Source: Desulfobulbaceae bacterium
GTDB lineage: Bacteria; Desulfobacterota; Desulfobulbia; Desulfobulbales; SURF-16
Direction of reading: 5' to 3'
Assembly (NCBI GenBank): GCA_027859235.1
Contig: JAQIBE010000100.1
Span: 1-32,454, forward strand
DNA: 32,454 nt
The notes beneath the pieces are model-generated. The model did no database searches. It saw only the letters and a list, made by a program, of their open reading frames with translations, and was not told where the DNA came from. Of this stretch, positions 1 through 7,897 are shown in pieces. Each line of letters begins with the position of its first letter. Position 1 is the first letter of the stretch. Made by a program: the position numbers and the translations under genes.

Positions 1-872
1 CCTCCCGCATGCAGCCCTTTGAAGTACTTGGCGGAATGATTCTTTATTTTTCCGAGTAATCGTTCGGCCGGGAGATACTGCTCCACGAGGACCAGATAAC
101 GGAGAACGGCTCGCAACCGGTAGGCGAGGGATGGGTCAATATTCACGGAGTCATTAAAAATCCAGGGTGCGCCAAGGGCTGCCCGGCCGATCATAACCCC
201 GTCACAGCCGGTCTCTTTCATGAGTTTGAGACCCTCGTCGTGGGTGTGGATGTCGCCGTTGCCGATAACCGGGATGGTTAATTTTTCTTTCACCTGTTTG
301 ATCACAGAATAATCGACTTCACCGGAGAAGCCGTCGGTCCAGGTGCGTCCATGGATGGCCACTCCAGATGCCCCGGCGTCTTCTGCCATCTGGGCAAACT
401 CGGGTGCCGTGATGCTGTTGTGGTCCCACCCCGTTCTGAACTTAACGGTTACAGGCTTTGTCGTGTTCGCTACTACTTGTTGGATAATTTCACGGGCACG
501 GTTAGGGGTGCGCATGAGGGCGCAGCCTGCAACTTTCGTAATGACCTTGCGTACCGGGCATCCCATGTTGATGTCAAGGATGTCCACCGGGCTGTCATTG
601 ATGATGGCCGCCGCCTCCCCCATGATTTCAGGTTCCGCCCCGAAAAGCTGCAGCGCCACCGGTGACTCGCTCGGGTCGGTGGCCGTCATATGCATGGTTT
701 TATACTGGTGGCGCACAAGTCCATGACAGGAAATCATTTCGGTATAGACCAGTCCTGCGCCATATTCCCTGCAGAGGATCCGGAAGGGCAGATCTGTATA
801 GCCGGCCAGGGGTGCAAGAATGAAAGGATGCCGGATAGTTACGGATCCTATGGAAAATGAAGATGTTTGCAT
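1..872 (-). CDS. dusB: tRNA-dihydrouridine synthase (DusB-like), 3' end cut by window edge
   Basis: This flavoenzyme reduces uridine to dihydrouridine in the D-loop of tRNA in the cytoplasm. Reading down from an ATG at 872, about 290 residues are visible. They begin MQTSSFSIG and run into LAPLAGYTDLPFR, the family's FMN-binding TIM-barrel start. The family signature NMGCPVRKV (about 541-580) contains the catalytic Cys. Further on are HGRTWTDGFSG, VIGNGDI and GVMIGRAALG, all typical of Dus barrels. Family members are about 320-330 residues, so roughly 30-40 C-terminal residues lie beyond position 1. It diverges from the transketolase gene, with 170 bp between the two starts. In many bacteria dusB precedes fis or ntrB/ntrC; the downstream side cannot be seen here. 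The family is certain; the DusB rather than DusA/C subtype is likely but not proven. Confidence 0.9.
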   Translation of the reverse strand, partial: MQTSSFSIGSVTIRHPFILAPLAGYTDLPFRILCREYGAGLVYTEMISCHGLVRHQYKTMHMTATDPSESPVALQLFGAEPEIMGEAAAIINDSPVDILDINMGCPVRKVITKVAGCALMRTPNRAREIIQQVVANTTKPVTVKFRTGWDHNSITAPEFAQMAEDAGASGVAIHGRTWTDGFSGEVDYSVIKQVKEKLTIPVIGNGDIHTHDEGLKLMKETGCDGVMIGRAALGAPWIFNDSVNIDPSLAYRLRAVLRYLVLVEQYLPAERLLGKIKNHSAKYFKGLHAG

Positions 873-942
873 ATGATTTTTTGCTTTCAGCTTGGGGGAA
901 TTAAGGGTATGTTTCTGCGCATTTTAAAATATAAGTTTGTAC

Positions 943-948
943 TATAAT
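943..948 (+). promoter_or_regulatory. candidate -10 box of the transketolase promoter
   Basis: A perfect TATAAT lies 94 bases before the transketolase ATG. No good TTGACA partner is visible at the usual distance; the region upstream is simply AT-rich. If this box is used, transcription would begin at about 954-956, at the base of the long hairpin. Confidence 0.4.
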
Positions 949-951
949 ACA

Positions 952-1019
952 TTCGTCACAGAATCCACAAAAAACTCTGCAAAAAATAAGTCTTTGTTTT
1001 CTGTGGATTCTGTGGCGAA
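952..1019 (+). repeat. long inverted repeat (hairpin) in the transketolase leader
   Basis: Arms at 952-969 (TTCGTCACAGAATCCACA) and 1002-1019 (TGTGGATTCTGTGGCGAA) pair over 18 positions. The only imperfection is one T opposite G, which is a wobble in RNA. The loop of 32 bases is AT-rich. The structure ends 22 bases before the transketolase ATG. No T-tract follows the second arm, so it is not a canonical terminator. It could be a mobile palindromic repeat, a protein-binding site or an mRNA 5' stabiliser. Confidence 0.75.
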
Positions 1020-1041
1020 AAAAATAACTGGAGATCATACT

Positions 1042-2976
1042 ATGGCACTCGATCTGAATCTGCAAAACAGCGAATTAAGCGCTGACGAACGAGCAACACT
1101 TGCTGAGATGCGCACCCGTTGTGCTAAACGTATTCTTATGTGCACCTCGCTGGCTTCGTCCGGACATCCTGGTGGGTCGTTGTCTACTCTGGATATGCTT
1201 CTTGTCACCTATGGTGCTGTGAAGCATAAACCTAACGATAGTCGCTGGGCTGGCCGTGACCGTGTGGTCATGAGTATTGGTCATGTATCCCCCGGTGTGT
1301 ACTCGGTGCTGACTGAAAATGGTTATTTCACTGAGGAAGATTTTCTCACCGGTTTTCGCCGGGCGGGCTCCGGTTTCCCAGGGCATGTGGAACGTATTGT
1401 GCCCGGTGTGGAGTGGGACGGCGGTAATCTCGGCCAGGGACTCTCCACTGCGGTGGGCATGGCGCAATCCTTTAAGATGCAGGGTACGGACCAGAAGGTC
1501 ATCTGTTTTATGGGTGACGGCGAGCAGCAGAAGGGGCAGATAGCTGAGGCCATGCGCTACGGTAATAAGTATAACCTGGATAATCTCATTGTTATTGTTG
1601 ACCGCAACAACCTGCAGATCTGCGGAACCACCGACGAGATTATGCCGATTGATATCTGCGGTCTCTTTGAGGTTGCCGGCTGGAATGTGCTGAAGCTCGA
1701 TGATGGTCATGATACCAATAAGTTCTTCAAGACCTTCCGTGCGGCCTATACGGGTGATGTGGCCAAGTCCGGCAAGCCCACCATGATTGAGGCCAAGACC
1801 GTGATGGCGAAGGGTATCTCCTTTATGGAGGATCTGTCCAAATATCACGGCTCACCCCTCAATCCCGCGCAGCTGGATGCTGCCATGCAGGAGCTTGGGG
1901 TTGAAAATGATTTTGCTAAATGGGCTGAGTTACGCAAAGAGGTGGTTAAAACCAATACCCGTCTTGAAAATGTGGTGCGTTACCCTGAAATAAAAGTTGG
2001 AGAAGCCATCACCTATGATGGGAAGACGGATTGCCGTTCGGCCTATGGCAATGCCCTGCATAGTCTGGCGGTTGAGAATAATGTGAACGGTGTCATCAAA
2101 ATTGCCGGTATCTCCTGTGACCTTGAGGGGTCGGTGAAGATGGGCGACTTCCATAAACATTCCCCTGCCGCCTATTTTGAGACCGGGATTCAGGAGCACC
2201 ATGCGGCCTCCATGGGTTCTGCCATCAGCCGTGAAGGGATTGCCTGTTTCTTCTCCACCTTCGGCGTCTTTGCCGTGTCCGAGGTGTATAACCAGAATCG
2301 TATTGCTGATATCAACGAGACCAATTTTAAGGTTGTGGCCACCCATTGCGGTCTTGATGTGGGTGAAGACGGCCCGACCCATCAGGGCATTGATTATATC
2401 GGCCTCATGAGCAATTATTTTCGCTTCAACGTGTATATTCCGTCTGATCCGAATCAGACGGATCGCGTGATCCGCGAGGCAACGGTGCAGTCCGGCAATG
2501 TCTTTGTGGGTATGGGACGTTCCAAGATGGAGATGGTGCAGGCTGAAGACGGCTCACCGTTTTTTGGCGGTGATTATACCTTCACTCCCGGCAAGGGTGA
2601 CTGGGTGCGTAAGGGTTCCGCTGGAACCATCATCACCTGCGGCGCCGTGACACCAAATGTTATGGAGGCTCACCAGATCCTCAAAGATCAGGGTATTGAT
2701 GTCGGTGTCCTGATTATGGCCTCCATCATCCCTATTGATGGAGATGCCATCCTTGAGGCCGCAAAAACAGGGGTTGTCTTGACCGTTGAAGATCACCATG
2801 TGGATACAGGTCTTGGCTCCATCGTTGCCAATGTTATGGCGGATGCCGGTGTGGCAACCACCTTCAAGCGCTTAGGTGTGACCCGTTACGGCGCATCCGG
2901 TAAGCCTGCTGATCTCTATGCAATGCAGGGACTGGACGGTAAGTCCATTGCTGCCTCTTTCCAATCCCTTGTCTAG
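1042..2976 (+). CDS. tkt: transketolase, single-chain form resembling the split N/C type
   Basis: Moves two-carbon units between sugar phosphates using thiamine diphosphate (non-oxidative pentose phosphate pathway and linked carbon metabolism, cytoplasm). The chosen ATG at 1042 (MALDLNLQNS) gives 644 residues. An in-frame upstream extension from 937 would translate the hairpin and is unlikely. GGAGA at about 1029-1034 can serve as ribosome-binding site. Visible motifs are GHPGGS (residues 41-46), the ThDP/Mg GDG motif (158-160) with NN at 189-190, and GIQEHH (382-387), whose Glu385 matches the proton-relay glutamate of the pyrimidine domain. HCGLDVGEDGPTHQ and the C-terminal domain follow. 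GHPGGS and the short linker resemble the two-subunit transketolases of archaea and some bacteria, here joined in one chain, more than E. coli TktA. The gene stands alone, with the hairpin leader in front and non-coding DNA behind. Confidence 0.95.
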   Translation: MALDLNLQNSELSADERATLAEMRTRCAKRILMCTSLASSGHPGGSLSTLDMLLVTYGAVKHKPNDSRWAGRDRVVMSIGHVSPGVYSVLTENGYFTEEDFLTGFRRAGSGFPGHVERIVPGVEWDGGNLGQGLSTAVGMAQSFKMQGTDQKVICFMGDGEQQKGQIAEAMRYGNKYNLDNLIVIVDRNNLQICGTTDEIMPIDICGLFEVAGWNVLKLDDGHDTNKFFKTFRAAYTGDVAKSGKPTMIEAKTVMAKGISFMEDLSKYHGSPLNPAQLDAAMQELGVENDFAKWAELRKEVVKTNTRLENVVRYPEIKVGEAITYDGKTDCRSAYGNALHSLAVENNVNGVIKIAGISCDLEGSVKMGDFHKHSPAAYFETGIQEHHAASMGSAISREGIACFFSTFGVFAVSEVYNQNRIADINETNFKVVATHCGLDVGEDGPTHQGIDYIGLMSNYFRFNVYIPSDPNQTDRVIREATVQSGNVFVGMGRSKMEMVQAEDGSPFFGGDYTFTPGKGDWVRKGSAGTIITCGAVTPNVMEAHQILKDQGIDVGVLIMASIIPIDGDAILEAAKTGVVLTVEDHHVDTGLGSIVANVMADAGVATTFKRLGVTRYGASGKPADLYAMQGLDGKSIAASFQSLV

Positions 2977-3190
2977 CATGAGTGGCGGTTGAAAGTCTTG
3001 TGAGGTAACTAAACGCCCACCAGCTAAAGGAGGTGGGTTTTATTTGGAATGAAAGTCCATCACCGGCACAGGACGGTCTCAAGAAGCAATTTTAGCAGTG
3101 CAACGGATAAATTACCGACGATGTATCCCCTATACTCCCACATTCCCCGCCCAACGTCCAACGCTGAATATGGTACTTTATTTTATCAAA
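2977..3190. other. non-coding stretch after tkt with paired motifs of unknown origin
   Basis: No convincing gene is present. CCCACC (3016-3021) pairs with GGTGGG (3032-3037), followed by TTTTATTT, so it could work as a weak terminator for tkt. The word TGAAAGTC occurs twice (about 2991 and 3050), on either side of this hairpin. Such an arrangement is reminiscent of domain I of bacterial group II introns, but no reverse transcriptase or domain V was found nearby, so this can only be a relic if it is one at all. Confidence 0.3.
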
Positions 3191-3204
3191 ATAGACGAGC
3201 GAAG

Positions 3205-3312
3205 CGATTTCCACGAACTGTAAACTGGCAACCGTAAACCGTAAACTTCGCGCTGAAACTCTGTCAAACCAATAATGCTCATATCATTGGCTGAAGTTGG
3301 GTGGTATAAGCA
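3205..3312 (+). repeat. repeat family A, copy 1 (short form)
   Basis: From ACCGTAAACCGTAAACTTC through GAAACTCTGTCAAA, CCAATAATGCTCATATC and GGCTGAAGTTGGGTGGTA, this matches the second half of copies at 25389-25624 and 31123-31338. Its left part, CCACGAACTGTAAACTGG (3211-3228), is the exact reverse complement of 25464-25481 in copy 2. This internal segment therefore appears inverted here. The left third present in the other two copies is missing. Confidence 0.8.
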
Positions 3313-3317
3313 TGAAT

Positions 3318-3358
3318 AAAAAAAGGGGTGATCAGATTTTCTGATCACCCCTTTTTTA
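3318..3358. terminator. bidirectional intrinsic terminator
   Basis: A perfect 12-bp stem, GGGGTGATCAGA (3325-3336) with TCTGATCACCCC (3340-3351), has a three-base loop. It is flanked by an A-run on the left and a T-run on the right, so it can stop transcripts from either side. It lies 20 bases after the stop of the minus-strand exported protein gene, which it most likely serves. Confidence 0.92.
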
Positions 3359-3377
3359 TTACGATATCTGGTGAAGT

Positions 3378-4385
3378 TTACCGGGTCTTAATACCGGCCT
3401 GGTAAATAATAAGGGCTTCAAGCCCGCCACTATAGACAAACTCTATCTTATATGTGCCTGGTGTATCTACATATTTAGAGATGTCAGCCGTGATTGGCGC
3501 AACATGTTCAGCTGCCGAGACAGCGTAAAAAGATGTCTTCTGAAGTTGCTCTGGCGACCAGTCGGCAACCTTGTGGGTGGAGCCGTCAGGAGTTGTAAGA
3601 TAAACATCGCCGGTGGAGTCGTTTGATTTTCTCCCATAGGCATGAAAGAAGAGTTCCGCGCCTCTTGGAGTCGGATTAATAGTAAAGGAGTAGGAGTTGT
3701 TCTTGTTATTCTCTCCAGAACCTGCAAAACCCTGTTTCGTTGAGCTGTATGTTTTAGGAACCGCAGATGATTTTTTTATGTTCTGGACTGCAGGAGCCAC
3801 CGCAACCTTTTTAACGGCCGCTTTTGGCGCAGGAGTTACAACTTTTATCGGTTTTGGAGCGGTCTTTCGGGGAGTAATTTCAGCAACGGTTGACCCTGCG
3901 TTTTGCATCGCCTGCTTGCGTTCTGTCTGGACAACAAGGGCCTCTGCAAGATTTCCCTGACGAATAAATTCGTCTTCCAGCTCTTTCAGGCTGGCAATAT
4001 AACGGGCCTGGATTTCTTTCTGGGCGTTCTGCTTTTGGCTTTCACGTAGAGCCTTATGCTTGCTCTCCACCACCTGCATTGTATTGTTTTTCAGTGTATC
4101 TTTTATCGCCTGATATTTATTTTTTATGGCTTGAATTTCCTTGGACTCCGCGGCATCGAGAGCACTCTTCTGGCGCATATAGGCCGGAGAGTTAAGGGCC
4201 TTCGCAGTATCTTTTTCGTATTGCTGCTGAAGTTTCTGGGGAGTGATGGATGCCTTCTTCTGTTTGGCATAGTCCTGCTTGAGCTGGATAAGTTGAGGTG
4301 GTTCCTGATCGATCGTGAGTACGGCAGCCTGTACTGATAAGGGCAGTAATGTGATGAATGTGAAAATAAATAGAAACTTAGGCAT
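3378..4385 (-). CDS. exported coiled-coil protein of unknown function
   Basis: 335 residues. I do not recognise a named family. MPKFLFIFTFITLLPLSVQA is a clear Sec signal peptide, with cleavage probable after Ala20. Residues about 25-165 are rich in Lys, Glu, Gln and Ala and look like a long coiled coil. They end in a segment of the type YIASLKELEDEFIRQGNLAEAL, similar to short helical pairs in many exported proteins of unknown role. A low-complexity Ala/Pro/Lys/Val linker (about 170-215) follows. The last 110 residues alternate hydrophobic and polar positions and contain GDVYLTTPDG and GTYKIEFVYSGG, suggesting a beta-sandwich. AGGGA-like sequence (CAGGGAC) upstream of the ATG is a fair ribosome-binding site. 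It is a single-gene unit ending at the terminator at 3318-3358. It is probably periplasmic or surface-associated (inferred). Confidence 0.85.
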   Translation of the reverse strand: MPKFLFIFTFITLLPLSVQAAVLTIDQEPPQLIQLKQDYAKQKKASITPQKLQQQYEKDTAKALNSPAYMRQKSALDAAESKEIQAIKNKYQAIKDTLKNNTMQVVESKHKALRESQKQNAQKEIQARYIASLKELEDEFIRQGNLAEALVVQTERKQAMQNAGSTVAEITPRKTAPKPIKVVTPAPKAAVKKVAVAPAVQNIKKSSAVPKTYSSTKQGFAGSGENNKNNSYSFTINPTPRGAELFFHAYGRKSNDSTGDVYLTTPDGSTHKVADWSPEQLQKTSFYAVSAAEHVAPITADISKYVDTPGTYKIEFVYSGGLEALIIYQAGIKTR

Positions 4386-4714
4386 TTTTTTGTCCCTGAA
4401 AAATTAATGACCTGTGTCGGTCTGCAGTCTCACCGCTATCGAGCTCCGGTGAGGTGAGTTTTGTCTTATTGTCAAAAAAAAGCAGCATGTGGAGATTATG
4501 AAGAAAAGAGTGTGAGATAACCTTAAGATTTCCTGAAAATCTTCCGAAGTGCACGGTTATTTTTTTAACAAAATATTAGACTTGTGGATGCATAATTACA
4601 TGAATTCACCTGAATCTGCAAGTCTTGAGACAGGAAATTAAGGGTGTGCAGAGGGTTTTATTGGGAAGGGGATGATGAACTATCTATCTCCTTCCCAATA
4701 AAAAAAACGAGGAA
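4386..4714. other. intergenic region between the exported protein gene and lptE
   Basis: About 330 bases without a supported gene. A TTGACA-like -35 (minus strand, 4470-4475) precedes the exported protein gene, but no convincing -10 lies at the right spacing. The other identifiable structure is the inverted repeat at 4656-4706, listed separately. Confidence 0.5.
4656..4706. repeat. inverted repeat 3' of lptE, tracts reversed compared with a terminator
   Basis: About 16 pairs form between TTATTGGGAAGGGGAT (from 4658) and ATCTCCTTCCCAATAA (ending about 4700), with one G-T pair and a 12-base loop. On either strand the T-run comes before the stem and the A-run after it, the opposite of an intrinsic terminator. 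It begins 9 bases after the lptE stop. It may protect the mRNA 3' end or act as a weak stop. Confidence 0.7.
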
Positions 4715-5326
4715 TTACTCGAGGCCTTCAATGTCATCGGTTGGGATAATGATCCTGTTGCCCTGGGAGGTGTCCAGGGTGAAGAGGTAAAAGAGCTGGA
4801 TATAGATATTGTCGGCTAAATCTTCAGACATGACGCCAAGTGCCTTTTTCAGATTGGAGTTGGTGCGTACAGCATCACTTCCCATACTATAAGTTGTTTC
4901 CTTGGCAATGCGCTCCTGTGTAAAAACAACCTTTCCTGTTTCTCTGTCAATGAGTTTATAGGAAAAATTGACTTCCGCCCGAAGTGTTGTGGCACGCTCA
5001 AATGCGCCGTAGGTTAATGCCGGTTGATTAACGGATTGAATGATTCCGCTGAGGATGTAGTCTGACTCATCCCTGTTCTGGGTCAGGTGAAACCGGTTTG
5101 ATTTCTTTAACCAGATAATGAGATCATGTTGAATGGTGGCCTGAAAGCCCAGGAGATTGGTCTTGTTCTCCCACATATCAAGGTAGAGATCAACTTGACC
5201 CTCCCCATCCTTGGCAAGCTTGTTGTTCGTGTTGTACGGGTTTGTATAGCCACATCCTGAAAGCAGAAATATACAGTAGAGCAGGGCGATAAGGAGAGTT
5301 GTCTTGGGGCTTGATGTTGGTTGCAT
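4715..5326 (-). CDS. lptE: LPS-assembly lipoprotein LptE
   Basis: 203 residues with an N-terminal lipoprotein signal ending in the lipobox LLSGC (Cys25), so the mature protein is lipid-anchored, probably in the outer membrane. LptE is the plug of the LptD barrel that delivers lipopolysaccharide to the cell surface. The mature part (for example VDLYLDMWENKTN, SDYILSGIIQS, DRETGKVVFTQ) has the beta/alpha pattern of the LptE/RlpB fold, which is weakly conserved in sequence. The gene starts 33 bp after the leuS stop, and leuS-lptE linkage is widespread in Gram-negative bacteria, which supports the name. LptD is not in the window. An alternative is a generic LPS-assembly-like lipoprotein of the same fold. 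Confidence 0.82.
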   Translation of the reverse strand: MQPTSSPKTTLLIALLYCIFLLSGCGYTNPYNTNNKLAKDGEGQVDLYLDMWENKTNLLGFQATIQHDLIIWLKKSNRFHLTQNRDESDYILSGIIQSVNQPALTYGAFERATTLRAEVNFSYKLIDRETGKVVFTQERIAKETTYSMGSDAVRTNSNLKKALGVMSEDLADNIYIQLFYLFTLDTSQGNRIIIPTDDIEGLE

Positions 5327-5359
5327 ATCTTAAAGGATCCGTTGGGTAAATGGCTGAAA

Positions 5360-7852
5360 TTAATTTGCCACAATATTAACAAGTTTATTTTTTATAACAA
5401 TAATCTTGCGAATCTGCTTTCCTGCAGTGAATTTAAGAACCCGTTCATCTTCACTGGCCATCTGTTTGATTTCATCTTCGCTGATTGTCGGCAGCACCTG
5501 CAACCGGCTGCGCACCTTGCCGTTCACCTGAATAACTAAGGTTATCTCATCCACCCGGGTGGCTTCTTCATCAAAGACTGGCCAGGGGGAGTGGGTTAAG
5601 GTTCCCTCATTACCAACCAGTTGCCATAGCTCTTCGCTGAAATGGGGAACCATTGGCGAGAGAAGCTGGATGATGGCCAGGGCTGCTTCCTGAATAACGC
5701 CAGGTTCTGGATATTCCTGGCTTTCAGGGCTGGTCAGGCTGGCAAGAGTATTGTTTAACTCCATGACCGCGGCAATGGCGGTATTGAAATGAAACTTGTC
5801 ATCAATATCAGCCGTAACCTTGGCGATGGTTTGATGGGTCTTGCGATGCAGATCCTTGGAACTCCCTGATAACACTTCCGGGATGTTCAGGTTCTTGTCT
5901 TTAATTATGTCGAGGTGTTTCATGATAAAGCGGTGCACCTTATTCAGGAAACGATAGGCCCCGTCAACACCTTGATCACTCCATTCCAGATCCCGCTCAG
6001 GGGGCGCTGCAAAGAGTGAAAAGAGGCGCACGGTATCAGCGCCATATTTTTCAATGAGGATGGCCGGATCCACAACATTGCCCTTGGACTTACTCATCTT
6101 GAACCCGTCTTTGATCACCATGCCCTGAGTGAGAAGGTTCTTGAACGGCTCGCCAACGGTGAGATAGCCGAGATCCCGTAAGATCTTCGTGAAAAAGCGT
6201 GAGTAGAGGAGGTGGAGGATGGCATGTTCAACGCCGCCGATGTATTGGTCAACCGGGAGCCAATAGTCCACCGCTTCCCTGTCAAGGGGGGTCTCTGTGT
6301 TGGTTGGGCAGGTGTAACGGGCAAAATACCATGATGATTCAACAAAGGTGTCCAGGGTGTCTGTTTCCCGTCTGGCCGCGCCGCCGCATTTTGGGCAGCT
6401 CGTGGCGTAATAGGATTCCAGAGTGTGCAAGGGGGATTGACCGGACTTGTCAATGGTGACATCCATGGGCAGGGTGATGGGCAAGGATTCGAGTGGGGCT
6501 GGCTGCACCCCGCATTCCTGGCAATGAATCATGGGTATTGGTGTGCCCCAGTATCGCTGACGTGAGATCCCCCAATCACGGAGTCTGTAGGTGGTTTGCC
6601 TGCGACCAAACCCTTCCTGCTCACCCTTATGGGTGATGGCCTTTTTGGCCTTAGCTGATTTGAGGTCTGAAAATTCACCGGAATTGACCAGCACACCGGG
6701 GTCGGTGTACGCCTCCTCCATGCTGCTTGCCTCAAGAGGCTCTTTTGCTGGCTGCACCACAACCTTGATGTCTATGTTGTACTTCTTGGCAAACTCAAAG
6801 TCCCGCTGGTCATGGGCCGGAACCGCCATGACCGCACCCGTGCCGTATTCCATCAGGACGAAGTTTGCCGCATAAATGGGCACCCTGTCGCCGGTGTAGG
6901 GATTAATGCCGTACCCGCCGGTGAAGACACCTTCCTTGTCCAGTTCGTCCCCGGCCTTTTGCCGTTGTTTGGCTATGATGGTTTTCTTGACGAAATCCGC
7001 AACCTCGGCCTCACGGGAAGTGCCCTTGGTGAGTTCTGCAACCAGGGGGTGTTCCGGGGCAATGGACATGAAGGTCGCCCCATAAATGGTGTCGGGCCGG
7101 GTGGTAAAGATGGTCAAGACATCATCACGCCCCTCAACCTTGAAGTCAATATCAGCCCCTACAGACTTGCCAATCCAGTTGCGCTGCATGGTGAGAACTT
7201 TTTCAGGCCAGCCGTCCAGGTGATCACATTCCGCAAGGAGCTCTTCGGCGTAATCCGTAATCTTGAAGAACCAGCCGTTCATCTTCCGGGGTTCAACCCC
7301 CTGGTCGCAACGCCAGCAGCAGCCGTCAATAACCTGTTCACGGGCAAGAACCGTCTGACAGGTCTCACACCAGTTCACCACGGTGATCTTCTGGTAGATG
7401 AGATCCTTTTCATAACACTCGATGAAGAATTGCTGTTCCCATTTGTAATATTTTGGGTTGCAGGTGGCAATTTCACGATCCCAGTCATAGGACAGACCCA
7501 TTTGGCTGAGCTGGGTGCGCATGTAATCCATGTTCTCATAGGTCCATTTCGCCGGGTGAATACCATTTTTTATGGCGGCATTCTCAGCAGGAAGACCAAA
7601 GGCATCCCAGCCCATGGGGTGCAGGACATTATAGCCCTGCTTGCGTTTAAACCGGGCCACAACATCCCCGATAGTATAGTTGCGCACATGACCCATATGG
7701 ATACGTCCTGATGGGTAGGGGAACATTTCCAGGAGATAGTACTTCTCCTTTGTTTTGTCTTCTGAGACCTTAAATGTTTTATCCTGTAACCATTTATCCT
7801 GCCATTTTGCTTCAATTGCGGCAAAATCATAATGACTGGTATCTTGAGACAT
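5360..7852 (-). CDS. leuS: leucyl-tRNA synthetase
   Basis: 830 residues, normal length for bacterial LeuRS. It charges tRNA-Leu with leucine in two ATP-dependent steps and edits mischarged products. Motifs in order: [10 protein letters not shown] (HIGH-type signature, 52-55), a Cys-rich zinc-binding insertion with CETC and CWRC, the CP1 editing domain with [15 protein letters not shown], a second Cys-containing stretch (CQEC and CPKC), the leucine-specific region, and [15 protein letters not shown] (KMSKS) before the anticodon-binding helical domain and C-terminal domain. AGGA six to seven bases before the ATG supports the start. It is 45 bp downstream of dnaB and 33 bp upstream of lptE, so the three are probably co-transcribed. 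Confidence 0.97.
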   Translation of the reverse strand: MSQDTSHYDFAAIEAKWQDKWLQDKTFKVSEDKTKEKYYLLEMFPYPSGRIHMGHVRNYTIGDVVARFKRKQGYNVLHPMGWDAFGLPAENAAIKNGIHPAKWTYENMDYMRTQLSQMGLSYDWDREIATCNPKYYKWEQQFFIECYEKDLIYQKITVVNWCETCQTVLAREQVIDGCCWRCDQGVEPRKMNGWFFKITDYAEELLAECDHLDGWPEKVLTMQRNWIGKSVGADIDFKVEGRDDVLTIFTTRPDTIYGATFMSIAPEHPLVAELTKGTSREAEVADFVKKTIIAKQRQKAGDELDKEGVFTGGYGINPYTGDRVPIYAANFVLMEYGTGAVMAVPAHDQRDFEFAKKYNIDIKVVVQPAKEPLEASSMEEAYTDPGVLVNSGEFSDLKSAKAKKAITHKGEQEGFGRRQTTYRLRDWGISRQRYWGTPIPMIHCQECGVQPAPLESLPITLPMDVTIDKSGQSPLHTLESYYATSCPKCGGAARRETDTLDTFVESSWYFARYTCPTNTETPLDREAVDYWLPVDQYIGGVEHAILHLLYSRFFTKILRDLGYLTVGEPFKNLLTQGMVIKDGFKMSKSKGNVVDPAILIEKYGADTVRLFSLFAAPPERDLEWSDQGVDGAYRFLNKVHRFIMKHLDIIKDKNLNIPEVLSGSSKDLHRKTHQTIAKVTADIDDKFHFNTAIAAVMELNNTLASLTSPESQEYPEPGVIQEAALAIIQLLSPMVPHFSEELWQLVGNEGTLTHSPWPVFDEEATRVDEITLVIQVNGKVRSRLQVLPTISEDEIKQMASEDERVLKFTAGKQIRKIIVIKNKLVNIVAN

Positions 7853-7897
7853 GGGTGTTCCTAAGGGTGAAAGTTATGGGTTGCTGAAATGAGCGAA

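Noticed and set aside
952-1019. TGTGGATTC/GAATCCACA arms as DnaA boxes of a replication origin
   Set aside because: They do not fit the TTATCCACA consensus, there is no cluster, and dnaA is not present.
1075-1848. A 257-codon open frame opposite tkt
   Set aside because: A shadow of the transketolase frame; His/Gly-rich composition and no family features.
3011-3045. CCCACC/GGTGGG hairpin as the end of an IS200/IS605-type element
   Set aside because: No TnpA or TnpB gene or remnant is nearby, and a single short hairpin is not enough.
6812-7711. A 299-codon open frame opposite leuS
   Set aside because: It is a shadow of the well-conserved leuS frame, with no motif or start signal of its own.
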